Assembly: GCA_022340865.1 (NCBI GenBank)
Contig: JAJDNC010000103.1
Span: 62,001 to 126,000, forward strand
Length of the DNA: 64,000 nucleotides
From: Gemmatimonadota bacterium
Lineage (GTDB): Bacteria > Gemmatimonadota > Gemmatimonadetes > Longimicrobiales > Gaopeijiaceae
Direction of reading: 5' to 3'
This document shows positions 27,741-36,899 of this stretch, in pieces. The notes below the pieces were generated by a model, which was given only the letters and a program-made list of their open reading frames with translations, ran no database searches and was not told the DNA's origin. The translations under genes and the position numbers were made by a program. The first letter of the stretch is position 1. Each line of letters opens with the position of its first letter.

Positions 27741-27838
27741 TGCCCCAGGTCCGCAGGGCGAAAGCTCACGAATCCCGTCAGGACCCCGCAGGTAGCAGCG
27801 GTAAGTGCGGTGATCGTCGCTGCGGGTAGCCTGGGGCA
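27741..27838 (+). ncRNA. ffs: Small bacterial signal recognition particle RNA (4.5S)
   Basis: The SRP RNA pairs with Ffh to target membrane proteins. The ends pair: TGCCCCAGG (27741-27749) with CCTGGGGCA (27830-27838). The conserved domain IV core GTCAGG...GGTAGCAGCGGTAAG is at about 27777-27805, containing the Ffh-binding AGCAGC. The apical loop reads CCGCA or similar rather than the common GGAA. Length of about 98 bases fits the small, Alu-less bacterial type. It lies directly upstream of dnaX, a common location for this gene. Confidence 0.87.
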
Positions 27839-27903
27839 TATCCTCTTCCCCCCGAGCATGCCCGGGCAGTCGCCGTCACCGATCACTTCTTCACGGTAAG
27901 CCA

Positions 27904-29646
27904 TTGTCCCACACGGCCTTAGCACGTAAGTACCGACCCCGCCGGTTCGACGAGGTGGCCGTGCAGGTGCATGTGTCCGAGACGCTGCGGCGTGCGGTGG
28001 CGGGCAACCGCGTGGGCCACGCATACCTGTTCTGTGGGCCCCGGGGCGTGGGCAAGACCACGCTGGCCAGGGTGCTGGCCATGGCCCTGAACTGCCCGAA
28101 CCGCACTCCGGAGGGGGAGCCCTGCGGGACGTGCGACAGCTGCTCGCGCATCTGGGGGGGGCACACGTCTCTCGACGTCGTGGAGATCGACGCTGCCTCC
28201 AACCGGGGGGTGGACGACGCGCGGGACCTGCGGGAGCGGGCCATGTATGCGCCGTCGCAGGAGGGGCGGTACAAGGTCTACATCGTGGACGAGGCCCACA
28301 TGCTCACCCGGGAGGCGTGGAACGCCCTGCTCAAGATCCTGGAGGAGCCACCCCCACGGGTGATCTTCGTCTTCGCGACCACGGAGCCCCAGAAGATCCA
28401 GCAGGCGGCGGCGCCCATCCTGTCGCGGTGCCAGCGCTTCGACTTCCGCCGCATCGGCGTCTCGGACATCGTGGTTCGCCTCACGACGGTGCTGGAAGCC
28501 GAGGACGCCCCCGCCCCGGAGGATGCCCTGAGGATCATTGCGCGGAAGGCCGATGGGGGCATGCGCGACGCTCTCTCGTTGCTGGACCAGGTCCTCTCCC
28601 TCACGGGAGGCGAGGTGGACAGCGACGCGGTCCGCCGGGTCCTGGGGTTGGTGGGGGAAGAGCGCTATCTGGAGCTTCTGGACATCCTGGCGGAGGGCCG
28701 GCACGGGGACGTCTTCACGCTGGTGGAAGGGCTCCTGGACGAAGGATATGACCTCGTCGAGTTCTACCACGGCCTCATGGACGTGCTGCGCACGGTGCTC
28801 CGGCTCAAGCTGTCCCCCGACGTGCAGCTGGACCTCCGGGAAGACCTGCGGCGCGCCTTCGCGGAGCGCGCGGAGGCGTTCGCGGCGGGGGACCTGGTGC
28901 GCATGCTCTCCGCAGGAGCCGAGCTGGAGGCGAACGGGAGCTTGCGCCGGAGCGCCAGCCCCCGCGTCATGGTGGAGATGCTGCTGCTGCGGCTGAGCTA
29001 CCTCGACCGGACGGTGGATCTGGAGGAGTTGATCCGCGCCCTGGGAGGCGTGCCGTCTTCCCCGGCCGGGAACCCGCCGGGAGCACCACACCCGCCCCCC
29101 TCCCGTGGCCCCGGACGAGCCTCGTCCGCCGACGAGCCGGAGGCGCAGGCGACCGACCAACCCTCGCTGGGACTCGAGCCCCGGGCCCGGCACCGTGCTG
29201 CGCCCGAGGCAGGGGCCCGCGGTGCGGCTCCGGGCGTGGGGGGCGGTGATCGAGGAGCCGAACCCGCCGGCTCGCCCCCTACCACCGTCGCCGAGGCGTG
29301 GGAACGCTGGTTGGAGTCGGGACGGGGCGTTCCCAGAGGGATGGCAGCTTTTCTGCGGGTCACGGAAGTCCGCGATCTGGGCGACCACGTCGAGATCGAG
29401 CCGCCCCCTGGTCCCGCCCTGGAGAGGCTGGGCGACCCCGCGGTCCTCCGGCGCGTGCGGGAAGGGCTGACCCCCTTTCTCGGTCGACGGCCGGAGCTGG
29501 TGGTGAAGGCCCCGGCTCCGGGTGCGTCGGCACCCACTCGCGTGACCCGCCGCGAGGTCCGGCAGGACACCCTGAAAGCCTTGTACCGCAAGGAACCGCG
29601 CTTGGAGCGCGCGGTACAAGAACTCGACCTCGAACTCATGGAATGA
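27904..29646 (+). CDS. dnaX: DNA polymerase III subunits gamma/tau
   Basis: This is the clamp-loader ATPase, 580 residues. The N-terminus LARKYRPRRFDEV, Walker A GPRGVGKTT, a zinc module (C-x8-C-x2-C-x2-C in CPNRTPEGEPCGTCDSC), EIDAASNRGVDDARDL, the Walker B VDEAHML and FATTEPQKI are all typical. A Pro/Ala-rich linker (about 380-450) leads to a tau-like C-terminal domain. The start is TTG 27904; no ATG is available at the family N-terminus. No AAAAAAG slippery site was seen, so only the long form can be predicted. Confidence 0.95.
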   Translation: MSHTALARKYRPRRFDEVAVQVHVSETLRRAVAGNRVGHAYLFCGPRGVGKTTLARVLAMALNCPNRTPEGEPCGTCDSCSRIWGGHTSLDVVEIDAASNRGVDDARDLRERAMYAPSQEGRYKVYIVDEAHMLTREAWNALLKILEEPPPRVIFVFATTEPQKIQQAAAPILSRCQRFDFRRIGVSDIVVRLTTVLEAEDAPAPEDALRIIARKADGGMRDALSLLDQVLSLTGGEVDSDAVRRVLGLVGEERYLELLDILAEGRHGDVFTLVEGLLDEGYDLVEFYHGLMDVLRTVLRLKLSPDVQLDLREDLRRAFAERAEAFAAGDLVRMLSAGAELEANGSLRRSASPRVMVEMLLLRLSYLDRTVDLEELIRALGGVPSSPAGNPPGAPHPPPSRGPGRASSADEPEAQATDQPSLGLEPRARHRAAPEAGARGAAPGVGGGDRGAEPAGSPPTTVAEAWERWLESGRGVPRGMAAFLRVTEVRDLGDHVEIEPPPGPALERLGDPAVLRRVREGLTPFLGRRPELVVKAPAPGASAPTRVTRREVRQDTLKALYRKEPRLERAVQELDLELME

Positions 29647-29712
29647 TCCGGGAATCGAGGGCTCTGCCCAAGGCCCTCGCCCGATCGCCCCAGTGGACCA
29701 CGGCGGACGAAG

Positions 29713-30042
29713 ATGAATCCGAACCTCCAGCAGATCATGCAGCTCGGCCAGCAGTTGCAGGCGAAGATGGCCAAGCTCCAGGAATCTCTCGATTCCGAGA
29801 AGATCACGGCCTCGTCGGGGGGCGGCATGGTCACCGTGACGGTGGACGGCAAGGGGAGCGCGAAGGCCGTCTCCATCGATCCGGCATGCGTCGACCCGCA
29901 GGACGTGGAGATGCTCGAGGATCTGGTGCTGGCCGCGGTCTCGGAGGCTCAAGCCAAGGCCAGAGCGCACTACGAGGAGGAGATGCGCAAGGCCACGGGT
30001 GGTCTGCCGCTGGGCCTCCCCGGAATGCCGGGCCTTCTCTGA
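29713..30042 (+). CDS. YbaB/EbfC nucleoid-associated protein
   Basis: A 109-residue DNA-binding protein of the YbaB/EbfC family, which bridges and coats DNA. The N-terminal coiled helix (NLQQIMQLGQQLQAKMAKLQ), the GGGMVTVTVDGKG strand turn and the DLVLAAVSEAQAKA helix are standard. The dnaX-ybaB-recR order is widely conserved. The tail is Gly/Pro/Leu-rich. Confidence 0.95.
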   Translation: MNPNLQQIMQLGQQLQAKMAKLQESLDSEKITASSGGGMVTVTVDGKGSAKAVSIDPACVDPQDVEMLEDLVLAAVSEAQAKARAHYEEEMRKATGGLPLGLPGMPGLL

Positions 30043-30067
30043 GCCACCGACGGGAGGGCAGCCCGGC

Positions 30068-30661
30068 ATGTCGGTGATCGACCAGCTCACCGGCGAGTTC
30101 GCCCGCCTTCCTGGGATCGGACCGAAGACCGCGCTCCGCCTCGTCCACCATCTCATGAAGGGGCCCAAGGACGACGCTCGGCGGCTGTCCCGGGCCGTGA
30201 TGGAGTTGGCGGAGCGGATCCGTCCATGCGCGAGATGCGGCAACTTCTCGGAGCACGAGCTGTGCGAGGTGTGCGCCAATCCCCGGCGCGACTCCGGCCT
30301 CATCTGCGTGGTGGAGGAGGCGTTCGACGTCGGGGCCATCGAGCGAGCTGGGCAGTACAGGGGAGTGTTCCACGTTCTGGGTGGACGGCTCTCGCCACTG
30401 GACGGGATCGGCCCGGAGGAGCTGTCCGTGGCCCCGCTCCTGGAGCGGGTCCGTGCCTCCGGGGGGGAGGTGAGGGAGGTGATCATCGCCACCAACGCCA
30501 GCGTGGAGGGTGAGGCCACGGCGGTGTATCTGGAACAACAGATCCGGCCCCTGGGGCCGAAAGTCAGCCGGCTTGCCCGCGGAATCCCCGTGGGGAGCGA
30601 CCTCGAATACGTGGACGGCACCACCATCGCCGAAGCGCTGGCAGGTCGGAGGGAAATGTGA
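30068..30661 (+). CDS. recR: Recombination mediator protein RecR
   Basis: RecR works with RecF/RecO to load RecA on gaps. The 197-residue protein has the N-terminal helix-hairpin-helix (RLPGIGPKTALRLVHHL), a zinc finger with Cys54, Cys57, Cys66 and Cys69, the Toprim motif ICVVEEAFDVGAIE and the C-terminal RLARGIPVGSDLEYVD. ATG 30068 gives the usual start. The stop overlaps the GTG of the next gene. Confidence 0.96.
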   Translation: MSVIDQLTGEFARLPGIGPKTALRLVHHLMKGPKDDARRLSRAVMELAERIRPCARCGNFSEHELCEVCANPRRDSGLICVVEEAFDVGAIERAGQYRGVFHVLGGRLSPLDGIGPEELSVAPLLERVRASGGEVREVIIATNASVEGEATAVYLEQQIRPLGPKVSRLARGIPVGSDLEYVDGTTIAEALAGRREM

Positions 30662-30981
30662 AGACGAGCTCGAAGTGGAAGATCGGCGGGATCACGATCC
30701 TGGCGGCCGCCGCCGCGGGTGCCGTGGCCGCTCTCGTCATCCGGGACCAGATCTCCCGGCATCGGCGCGACCTCTTCAGCCCCCAGGCCCTGCGCCGGCT
30801 CGCCGCCCTGGGTCACATGGCCCGGGCGACGGCTTCCGTCGACAACATCAGGCTACTCCGGGACTTCATCGCCTGGGAGCCCCGCAAGCTCCTGCGTGAG
30901 CGGGCGGCGGCCATCGTCAGGAGGATGGAGTCGGAGGTGGCGGCGGAGAGCGCCGTGGGCCCGGGCACCGGCGCTGCGTGA
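30658..30981 (+). CDS. Small membrane-anchored hypothetical protein
   Basis: A 107-residue protein not recognised. A basic N-terminus (KTSSKWK) is followed by one hydrophobic helix at about residues 9-28, so it is probably anchored with the rest cytoplasmic or periplasmic. The remainder is helical and Arg-rich. GTG 30658 overlaps the recR stop by 4 bases, which supports translation. Confidence 0.6.
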   Translation: MKTSSKWKIGGITILAAAAAGAVAALVIRDQISRHRRDLFSPQALRRLAALGHMARATASVDNIRLLRDFIAWEPRKLLRERAAAIVRRMESEVAAESAVGPGTGAA

Positions 30982-31056
30982 GGTCGCGATCTTGCCCGCC
31001 GGGCCGGGCTTTCCGACTTTATGCGTTCCTCTCGGCAGATCGGGCCCCTGCCTTCA

Positions 31057-31085
31057 TTGGCGCGAACGCATCGGCGGATTAGCTT
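31057..31085 (+). promoter_or_regulatory. Candidate promoter of mglA
   Basis: TTGGCG at 31057-31062 and TAGCTT at 31080-31085 with a 17-base spacer, 78 bases before the mglA ATG. Strong match to the local pattern. Confidence 0.6.
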
Positions 31086-31162
31086 GTGGCCCGATGAATT
31101 CGGCATCCGTGGGAGCTCAGGTGGAGCCTAGAGACCGCAAGGACGGGAGGTAGCGTCGGCCC

Positions 31163-31741
31163 ATGTCGATGATCAACTACGCCTCCCGGGAGATCAACTG
31201 CAAGCTCGTCTATTACGGCACGGGCCTGGGGGGGAAGACCACCAACCTCGAGTACATCTACTCGCGGGTGAACCCCGAGACGAAGGGAAAGATGATCTCC
31301 CTGGCCACGGAGACCGAGCGCACGCTCTTCTTCGATTTTCTGCCCGTGGATCTGGGGGAGATTCGGGGGTTCAAGACGCGCTTCCACCTGTATACGGTGC
31401 CAGGACAGGTATACTACAACGCGAGCAGGCGATTGATCTTGAAGGGGGTAGACGGTTTGATCTTCGTGGCCGATTCGCAGGCGACCCGGGCCGAGGCGAA
31501 CATCGAGGCTATGCACAACCTCCAGGAGAACCTCGAGACCTACGGCTACGACCTGCAGAGGATCCCCTTCGCCATCCAGTACAACAAGCGCGACATGCCC
31601 AACATCCTTACGGCGGAGGATCTACGCTCGCAGATCAATCCCATGGGCGTACCGGACTTCGAGGCCATCGCCATCGAAGGGAAGGGAGTCTTCGAGACCC
31701 TTTCCACCGTGAGCAAGCTGGTCGTCAAGAACCTCAGCTGA
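31163..31741 (+). CDS. mglA: MglA-type Ras-like GTPase (cell polarity / motility switch)
   Basis: MglA is a small GTPase that marks the leading pole in gliding or twitching bacteria and directs motility complexes. The 192-residue protein has P-loop GTGLGGKT (residues 19-26), the G3 segment YTVPGQ with Gln82, [16 protein letters not shown] and G4 NKRD (141-144). The [16 protein letters not shown] switch region is typical of MglA rather than Rab-like proteins. Its usual partner MglB (a roadblock GAP) is not adjacent. It has its own promoter candidate and is followed closely by pgsA. Confidence 0.92.
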   Translation: MSMINYASREINCKLVYYGTGLGGKTTNLEYIYSRVNPETKGKMISLATETERTLFFDFLPVDLGEIRGFKTRFHLYTVPGQVYYNASRRLILKGVDGLIFVADSQATRAEANIEAMHNLQENLETYGYDLQRIPFAIQYNKRDMPNILTAEDLRSQINPMGVPDFEAIAIEGKGVFETLSTVSKLVVKNLS

Positions 31742-31751
31742 GCCTGTTCTC

Positions 31752-32399
31752 GTGTCAGGGCGTCGCCTGACTCTCCCGAACGTAATCACGATAGCGAGGA
31801 TCGCGATCTGCCCAGTGATCTTCTTTCTCGCCCTCGCCCCAAGCGTGGACTCGCGCATCTGGGCCTTCGTGCTTTTCGTGGCGGCGGGGCTGTCCGATCT
31901 CTGGGATGGATACCTGGCGCGCCGCTACGGGTGGATCACGGATCTGGGCAAGCTGCTGGATCCCATCGCGGACAAACTGCTGCTCGTCGCCACCCTCGTC
32001 CCCTTCTACATGCTGTCGCACGGCACCGACCCCCTCGGCCTGGTTCCCTGGTGGGGGGCGCTGCCGGCGTGGGTGCTCGTGGTCATCTTCGGAAGAGAGC
32101 TCCTCATCACGGTGTTCCGCAGCTACGCCATGCGCAGGGGGATCGTCATCCCCGCCGGTGCCGCGGGGAAGCGGAAGGCCCTGACGCAGTCCTTCTTCTC
32201 GGGAGGCCTGCTGGCGTGGTACCCCCTCGCGATGATGGCGCAGAACAGGGGATGGGAGCGACTCACGGCCTGGCGGCTCTGGAGTGGATTCCACGGTGCG
32301 TGGGTGGGGATCACCCTCGGGTTGGCCATCATCCTGACCGTGTACTCCATGTTGGACTACCTGTGGCGATACAGGTCGGTGGTGGGGATCAGGAGCTGA
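31752..32399 (+). CDS. pgsA: CDP-diacylglycerol-glycerol-3-phosphate 3-phosphatidyltransferase
   Basis: PgsA makes phosphatidylglycerol phosphate, the first committed step to PG and cardiolipin, in the inner membrane. The CDP-alcohol phosphatidyltransferase motif is in SDLWDGYLARRYGWITDLGK followed by LLDPIADK, with the catalytic acidic residues. LPNVITIARI at the N-terminus and about five to six membrane helices agree. GTG 31752 starts 10 bases after mglA, so the two are likely co-transcribed. Confidence 0.92.
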   Translation: MSGRRLTLPNVITIARIAICPVIFFLALAPSVDSRIWAFVLFVAAGLSDLWDGYLARRYGWITDLGKLLDPIADKLLLVATLVPFYMLSHGTDPLGLVPWWGALPAWVLVVIFGRELLITVFRSYAMRRGIVIPAGAAGKRKALTQSFFSGGLLAWYPLAMMAQNRGWERLTAWRLWSGFHGAWVGITLGLAIILTVYSMLDYLWRYRSVVGIRS

Positions 32400-32415
32400 C
32401 GGGGGGAGCGCGGAC

Positions 32416-33702
32416 ATGTCCACCGTAACGGGGTCGGTACAGGCAGCCATCGTGACGGTGGGGGACGAGCTCCTGCTGGGCCAGACCGTGGACACCAACG
32501 CCGCCTGGATGGGTCGCCATCTGGCGTCCATGGGGATCCCCGTGACCCGTCGCTGGACCGTGGGCGACGACGCCGACGACATCCGGTGGGCGGTGAGCGA
32601 GGCCATGCGCGGGGGGAACCTGGTCCTCGTGACCGGCGGCCTGGGGCCGACGCCCGACGACTTCACCAGGGACGTCGTCGCGGAGCTGCTGGGTCGGCCC
32701 CTGGCGGAGGACCCCGAGATCCTGGAGATGATGCGGGCCCGGTACCGCACCCGGGGCATGGACGACCTCCCCGCCATCAACCGGCGCATCGCGGAGGTTC
32801 CCTGGGGCGCGCGCAAGCTCGCCAATCCCCACGGAGCGGCTCCGGGCCTCGCCATGGAGGGTGACGGTGCGCTCGTGGTGCTCTTTCCCGGAGTGCCCCG
32901 GGAGCTCCGCGGGATCTTCCAGGGTGACTTCACCACCCTGGTCTCGGAGCGGTTCGGCGAGAGCCTTCCTCCCGTGCACCTGCACCTCGTCCACACGACC
33001 GGAATTCCGGAGTCGCGCCTTTCGGAGCAGGTGGCGGAGCGGCTGCCGCAGGGTACGGCGCCGGCGGGGCTGGCCTTCCTCCCCGACGTCCGCGGAGTGG
33101 ATGTGCGCTTCACCTTCATCGGCCTGGAGACGCCGGAGGTCGAGGGACATGTCCGACGGCTCGAAGAGGCGCTGGAATCGGTCCTGACCCCCTGGCGGTT
33201 CGAGTGCGCGAGCGGCGACCTGGCGGAGGCGGTGGCCGATGCGCTGCGGACCCGGGGGAGGGTCCTCGCGGTGGCGGAGAGCTGCACCGGCGGGCTGGTG
33301 GCCAAGCGTCTGACGGACTTCCCCGGGGCCTCGGACGTGCTCGAGGGCGGCGTGGTAGCCTACGCCAACGAGGTGAAGTCCGCACAGCTGGGGGTCGATC
33401 CTTCGGTGCTGGCCCGTTACGGTGCGGTGTCGGAGGAAGTGGCGCGCCGGATGGCCGTCGGGGTGGCGCAGCGCCTCGGAGCCGACGCCGGCATCGGGGT
33501 GACGGGCGTGGCAGGGCCCACGGGTGGCACGGCCGAGAAGCCGGTGGGAACCGTCTGGTACGCCGCTGCCGTAGAGGGGAGATCCGTGGCCCGGAAGGAG
33601 CGCTTCCCCGGCGACAGAAAGGCGGTGCGGGAGCGAGCCGCGCAGGCCGCGTTGTTTCTCCTCTTGAGGCTTCTGGATGGCCGTGTCGCGGCGGACGGGT
33701 GA
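32416..33702 (+). CDS. cinA: CinA-family protein (competence/damage-inducible; NMN amidohydrolase domain)
   Basis: The 428-residue protein has the two CinA domains. The N-terminal MoCF-like domain carries AAIVTVGDELLLGQTVDTNA and TGGLGPTPDDFT. The C-terminal PncC-like domain, which deamidates nicotinamide mononucleotide, has VAESCTGGLVAKRLTDFPGA, VVAYANEVKSAQLGV, YGAVSEEVARRMA and GVAGPTGGTAEKPVG. It follows pgsA by 16 bases; a pgsA-cinA order is common. No recA follows here. Confidence 0.94.
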   Translation: MSTVTGSVQAAIVTVGDELLLGQTVDTNAAWMGRHLASMGIPVTRRWTVGDDADDIRWAVSEAMRGGNLVLVTGGLGPTPDDFTRDVVAELLGRPLAEDPEILEMMRARYRTRGMDDLPAINRRIAEVPWGARKLANPHGAAPGLAMEGDGALVVLFPGVPRELRGIFQGDFTTLVSERFGESLPPVHLHLVHTTGIPESRLSEQVAERLPQGTAPAGLAFLPDVRGVDVRFTFIGLETPEVEGHVRRLEEALESVLTPWRFECASGDLAEAVADALRTRGRVLAVAESCTGGLVAKRLTDFPGASDVLEGGVVAYANEVKSAQLGVDPSVLARYGAVSEEVARRMAVGVAQRLGADAGIGVTGVAGPTGGTAEKPVGTVWYAAAVEGRSVARKERFPGDRKAVRERAAQAALFLLLRLLDGRVAADG

Positions 33703-33780
33703 GGGCTCGCCGGAGCGCGGCCTCGGTGGTCCGGTGGGCTCGGTGGCGTTGGTGGACCGTGGCCGTGGGGGTCGCCGGGG

Positions 33781-33809
33781 CTGAAGCCGGGCCTCTGTAG
33801 TGGTATCTT
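33781..33809 (+). promoter_or_regulatory. Weak promoter candidate of grpE-dnaJ
   Basis: CTGAAG at 33781-33786 and TATCTT at 33804-33809 with a 17-base spacer, 92 bases ahead of grpE. The -10 is of the local type; the -35 keeps only the TGA core. No CIRCE inverted repeat was found. Confidence 0.35.
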
Positions 33810-33900
33810 CTACGGCCGGGGTTCCGACGACGCGTCTCGGCATGGCGGCGCATCGACACCTTTGGGGCCGAACGTTCACGCGTTACCAGTCCAGCAGACC

Positions 33901-34581
33901 ATGACCGATCCCGCATCCAACACCGATGAGCTCGAGCCGGAGGAGGAGGCGACCGTGCCATCCGAGGGCCAGCCGGACGATGAGAACGCGGCCGGCGCCG
34001 CCGACACGGAGGCCGACGCGGAGGCGGTGAACGAGGCCGCGGACATGGAGAGCGCCGCCCAGGAGGCGGAACACGCGGACGGCGGGGTTCCGGCGCCGGG
34101 TCCCGGCGAGGGCGCGTCGCCGGCGGCGGAGCTGGCCGAGCTCAAGGAAGACTTCGACGCCCTCAACGATCGACACCTTCGGCTGGCGGCCGAGTTCAAC
34201 AACTACCGCAGGAGGCTGGAGCAGGAGCGTCTCGACCTCTGGGGACGCGCTCAGGCCGACCTGCTGGCGAAGCTCCTCGACGTCCTGGACGACCTCCAAC
34301 GCGTGGCGGATCTCGACCTGGAGAGCGCGACGGTGGATGGGATCATGGAAGGGATCGATCTGGTGGAGCGGAAGTTCGCCCGTGTCCTCGACGATGCAGG
34401 CGTCGAGGTCGTCGATCCCCTGGGGGAGGTGTTCGACCCGGAGGTCATGGAGGCGATGATGCGGGAGCCTGCCGAGTCCGAAGAGGACGAGGACCGCGTC
34501 GCCCGCGTTCTCCAGAAGGGCTACAAGCTGAAGGGGGTACTCGTGCGCCCAGCGCGCGTCAGCGTGCACAAGCACGGCTGA
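33901..34581 (+). CDS. grpE: Nucleotide exchange factor GrpE
   Basis: GrpE releases ADP from DnaK. The first ~80 residues are a disordered Glu/Ala-rich tail. The core follows: a long coiled helix ([31 protein letters not shown]), then [31 protein letters not shown] and the beta domain ending [23 protein letters not shown] 33901 is preferred over an upstream in-frame TTG at 33862. dnaJ follows after 7 bases; dnaK is not in the window. Confidence 0.95.
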   Translation: MTDPASNTDELEPEEEATVPSEGQPDDENAAGAADTEADAEAVNEAADMESAAQEAEHADGGVPAPGPGEGASPAAELAELKEDFDALNDRHLRLAAEFNNYRRRLEQERLDLWGRAQADLLAKLLDVLDDLQRVADLDLESATVDGIMEGIDLVERKFARVLDDAGVEVVDPLGEVFDPEVMEAMMREPAESEEDEDRVARVLQKGYKLKGVLVRPARVSVHKHG

Positions 34582-34588
34582 GCGGTCC

Positions 34589-35713
34589 ATGGCTGCCGCG
34601 AAGAAGGACTTCTACGAGGTCCTCGGGGTTCCGGAGAAGGCGAGCGCCGCCGACATCAAGAAGGCGTACCGCAAGCTGGCGAAGCAGTACCATCCCGACG
34701 CCAACCCCGGCAACCCGAAGGCGGCGGAACGCTTCAAGGAGATCGGCGAGGCGTACTCGGTCCTCTCCGACGCGGAGAAACGCAAGCAGTACGACAACAT
34801 GAGGCGTCTGGGAGCCTTCGGGTTCGGGCGAGGCGCCTCGACCTCGCGCCCGGGCTCGGGAGGGTTCCAGTCGGAGCCGGGCTTCTCCTTCGATGACCTC
34901 CAGGGAGGCTTCGGGAACCTCTCCGACCTGTTCAGCTCCCTCTTCGACCGGGGAAGAAAGGGCGGACACGCGCCGCCCAAGCGGGGGCCACAACAGGGCC
35001 AGCACGTCGAGTACGTGGTGGAGATCCCGTTCCTGGTCGCCGCCCAGGGCGGGAAGGTCTCCGTGGAGGTCGCCATGACGGAGGAGTGCGTCACCTGCCG
35101 AGGCTCCGGCGCCAAGCCCGGTACGTCCCTGAAGACGTGCTCGGAGTGCGGCGGCTCCGGCAACGTCTCGTTCGGCCAGGGCGGCTTCGCGGTCAAGCGG
35201 CCGTGCCCGGCGTGCTTCGGACGAGGCAAGATCCCCCAGACCCCCTGTCCCTCGTGCCAGGGCCGGGGTACGGTGCGCCAGAGCCGCAAGATCCAGATCA
35301 GCGTCCCGGAAGGAGTGGACACCGGGTCCAAGGTGCGCCTCTCCGGCCAGGGAGAGCGGGGTCGGGACGGGGGCAAGCCGGGTGACCTCATCATCACCTT
35401 CCGGGTGCAGCCACACCGGTTCTTTCGGCGCGACGGTCTGAACATCCACGTCACGGTCCCCATCAACATCGTTCAGGCCACGCTGGGCTCGAGGATCCGG
35501 GTGAACACCATCCGCGGCAAGAAGGTCGTGCTCAAGATCCCCGCCGGCACGCAGAACGGCACCCGGTTCCGGATTCGTGGGCAGGGCGTACGAAAGGGCG
35601 ACCACGTCGGGGACCAGTATGTCGAGGCGAAGGTGGAGGTTCCCGACCAGCTCTCCGAGGCCGAGCAGAAGGCCATGGAGGAGTTCGCGCAGGCCAGCGG
35701 GATGAAGCACTGA
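34589..35713 (+). CDS. dnaJ: Chaperone DnaJ (type I)
   Basis: A 374-residue co-chaperone stimulating DnaK. The J domain (residues ~7-70) has the HPD motif at 35-37. A Gly/Phe-rich stretch follows, then the zinc domain with four motifs [24 protein letters not shown] and CPSCQGRG, and the client-binding C-terminal domains. All type I elements are present. The last codons and stop are duplicated immediately downstream (35692-35730). Confidence 0.97.
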   Translation: MAAAKKDFYEVLGVPEKASAADIKKAYRKLAKQYHPDANPGNPKAAERFKEIGEAYSVLSDAEKRKQYDNMRRLGAFGFGRGASTSRPGSGGFQSEPGFSFDDLQGGFGNLSDLFSSLFDRGRKGGHAPPKRGPQQGQHVEYVVEIPFLVAAQGGKVSVEVAMTEECVTCRGSGAKPGTSLKTCSECGGSGNVSFGQGGFAVKRPCPACFGRGKIPQTPCPSCQGRGTVRQSRKIQISVPEGVDTGSKVRLSGQGERGRDGGKPGDLIITFRVQPHRFFRRDGLNIHVTVPINIVQATLGSRIRVNTIRGKKVVLKIPAGTQNGTRFRIRGQGVRKGDHVGDQYVEAKVEVPDQLSEAEQKAMEEFAQASGMKH

Positions 35714-35730
35714 GGCCAGCGGGATGAAGC
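35692..35730 (+). repeat. Tandem duplication of the dnaJ 3' end
   Basis: A 17-base unit at 35692-35708 is repeated without mismatch at 35714-35730, period 22 bases. The first copy encodes the last DnaJ residues and the stop follows it; the second copy lies just beyond. It looks like a small slippage duplication. Confidence 0.9.
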
Positions 35731-35734
35731 GCTA

Positions 35735-35758
35735 GCAGGTCGCGGTCCGGCGACCTGC
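35735..35758. terminator. Hairpin between convergent dnaJ and mnmA
   Basis: A perfect 9-bp stem (35735-35743 with 35750-35758) and 6-base loop GGTCCG, in the gap between two convergent genes. It could stop transcription from both sides; no T-tract is present. Confidence 0.55.
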
Positions 35759-35798
35759 CGGCCTCGAGCGACGCCCCCGTGCGGCGCCGGCGAGCCCT

Positions 35799-36899
35799 TC
35801 AGTCGGCTCGGCCCGCCCGCACGATCCTGCCACCTCCGAGCAGCCGCTCTCCGTGCTCCCCATCGAAGAGCGCCGCCGACTGGCCGGGGGTCACCGCGGC
35901 GACCCCTTCCGCCAGCTCGAGGCGCATCGTCTCCCCCGGGGTCCCTCGCGTGCCCATCCGGGCGGGAACGTCCCGGGCGCGGTGGCGGAGCTGCACCCGC
36001 ACCGAGGCCCCCGCCGGCGGCGGCTCGGCGAGCCAGTTGAGCTCCCGCACCTCCACGAAGTCGCTGAAGGAGTCCTCGCGTGTGCCCACCACCACCTCAC
36101 GGGATGCCGGGCGGATCTCCAGGACGAACATCGGCTCGGAGAAGCCCCCGCCCAGCCCCCTGCGCTGCCCCACTGTGAAGCCGGCGTACCCCTGATGCTC
36201 GCCCACCACCGTACCGCTGCGATCCACCAGGGGCCCAGGCTCCAGGGCAGGGTGTCGAGGCCCCAGCCGCCGGTAGAGCAGGTCGCGGTAGTCCCCGGTG
36301 GGCACGAAGCAGATCTCCTGGGACTCCGGCTTGTCCGCCGTGGACAACCCGAGGGCCCGCGCCCGCGCGCGCACCTCGGACTTCGTGAGCCCACCCAGGG
36401 GGAAGAGGAGCGAGGGCAGCAGATCCGCGGGAAGTCCCCACAGGAAATACGCCTGGTCCTTGGCCCTGTCGCGCCCACGCATGAGCGACGACGCGTCCTC
36501 CGCGTGGGCGATGCGCACGTAGTGCCCCGAGGCGATGCCCTCGCATCCCAGAAGACGACCCCGGGCCATGAGGTCCCGGAACTTGGTGTTCGAGTTGCAG
36601 CGGACGCAGGGGTTGGGCGTACGCCCCTGGGAATACTCGGACACGAAGTCGTCGATGACGTCGCGGGTGAACTCCTCCTCCACGTCGAAGACGAAGTGGG
36701 GGATGCCGAGGGTGGCCGCCACGCGGCCAGCGTCCGCGATGCCGTCGAGGCCGCAGCAGGTCTTGCCATGGCTGGGCGTCTCGGCGTAGCAGAACGTCTT
36801 CATCGTGACCCCCACGACGTCGTGGCCCCGCTCCACCAGAAGGGCCGCTGCCACCGAGGAGTCCACGCCCCCGGACATGGCCACGAGGACCCGGCTCAT
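35799..36899 (-). CDS. mnmA: tRNA-specific 2-thiouridylase
   Basis: MnmA thiolates U34 of tRNA-Lys, -Glu and -Gln. The protein has the PP-loop SGGVDSS at residues 9-15, VTMKTFCYAE, the catalytic cysteine loop PNPCVRCN, the second cysteine in SQEICFVP and GLGGGFSEPMFV in the C-terminal domain. The start chosen (ATG at 36899) overlaps the desulfurase stop by 4 bases; the frame is open further upstream inside that gene. The upstream desulfurase supplies sulfur, and tRNA-Gln(TTG) in this window is a predicted substrate. Confidence 0.95.
   Translation of the reverse strand: MSRVLVAMSGGVDSSVAAALLVERGHDVVGVTMKTFCYAETPSHGKTCCGLDGIADAGRVAATLGIPHFVFDVEEEFTRDVIDDFVSEYSQGRTPNPCVRCNSNTKFRDLMARGRLLGCEGIASGHYVRIAHAEDASSLMRGRDRAKDQAYFLWGLPADLLPSLLFPLGGLTKSEVRARARALGLSTADKPESQEICFVPTGDYRDLLYRRLGPRHPALEPGPLVDRSGTVVGEHQGYAGFTVGQRRGLGGGFSEPMFVLEIRPASREVVVGTREDSFSDFVEVRELNWLAEPPPAGASVRVQLRHRARDVPARMGTRGTPGETMRLELAEGVAAVTPGQSAALFDGEHGERLLGGGRIVRAGRAD

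Noticed and set aside
21459..27839. A 2126-codon open frame on the minus strand opposite the ParA-like gene, smc, aroF and yraN
   Set aside because: It is antisense to genes with clear family motifs. In GC-rich coding DNA the opposite frame rarely meets stops, and the translation is low-complexity Arg/His/Leu without any domain.
27904..29646. A programmed frameshift in dnaX giving separate gamma
   Set aside because: No A-AAA-AAG or comparable slippery heptamer with a following hairpin was seen.
33703..33900. A CIRCE (HrcA operator) inverted repeat ahead of grpE
   Set aside because: No GCACTC-N9-GAGTGC pattern is present; only a weak sigma-type promoter could be drawn.
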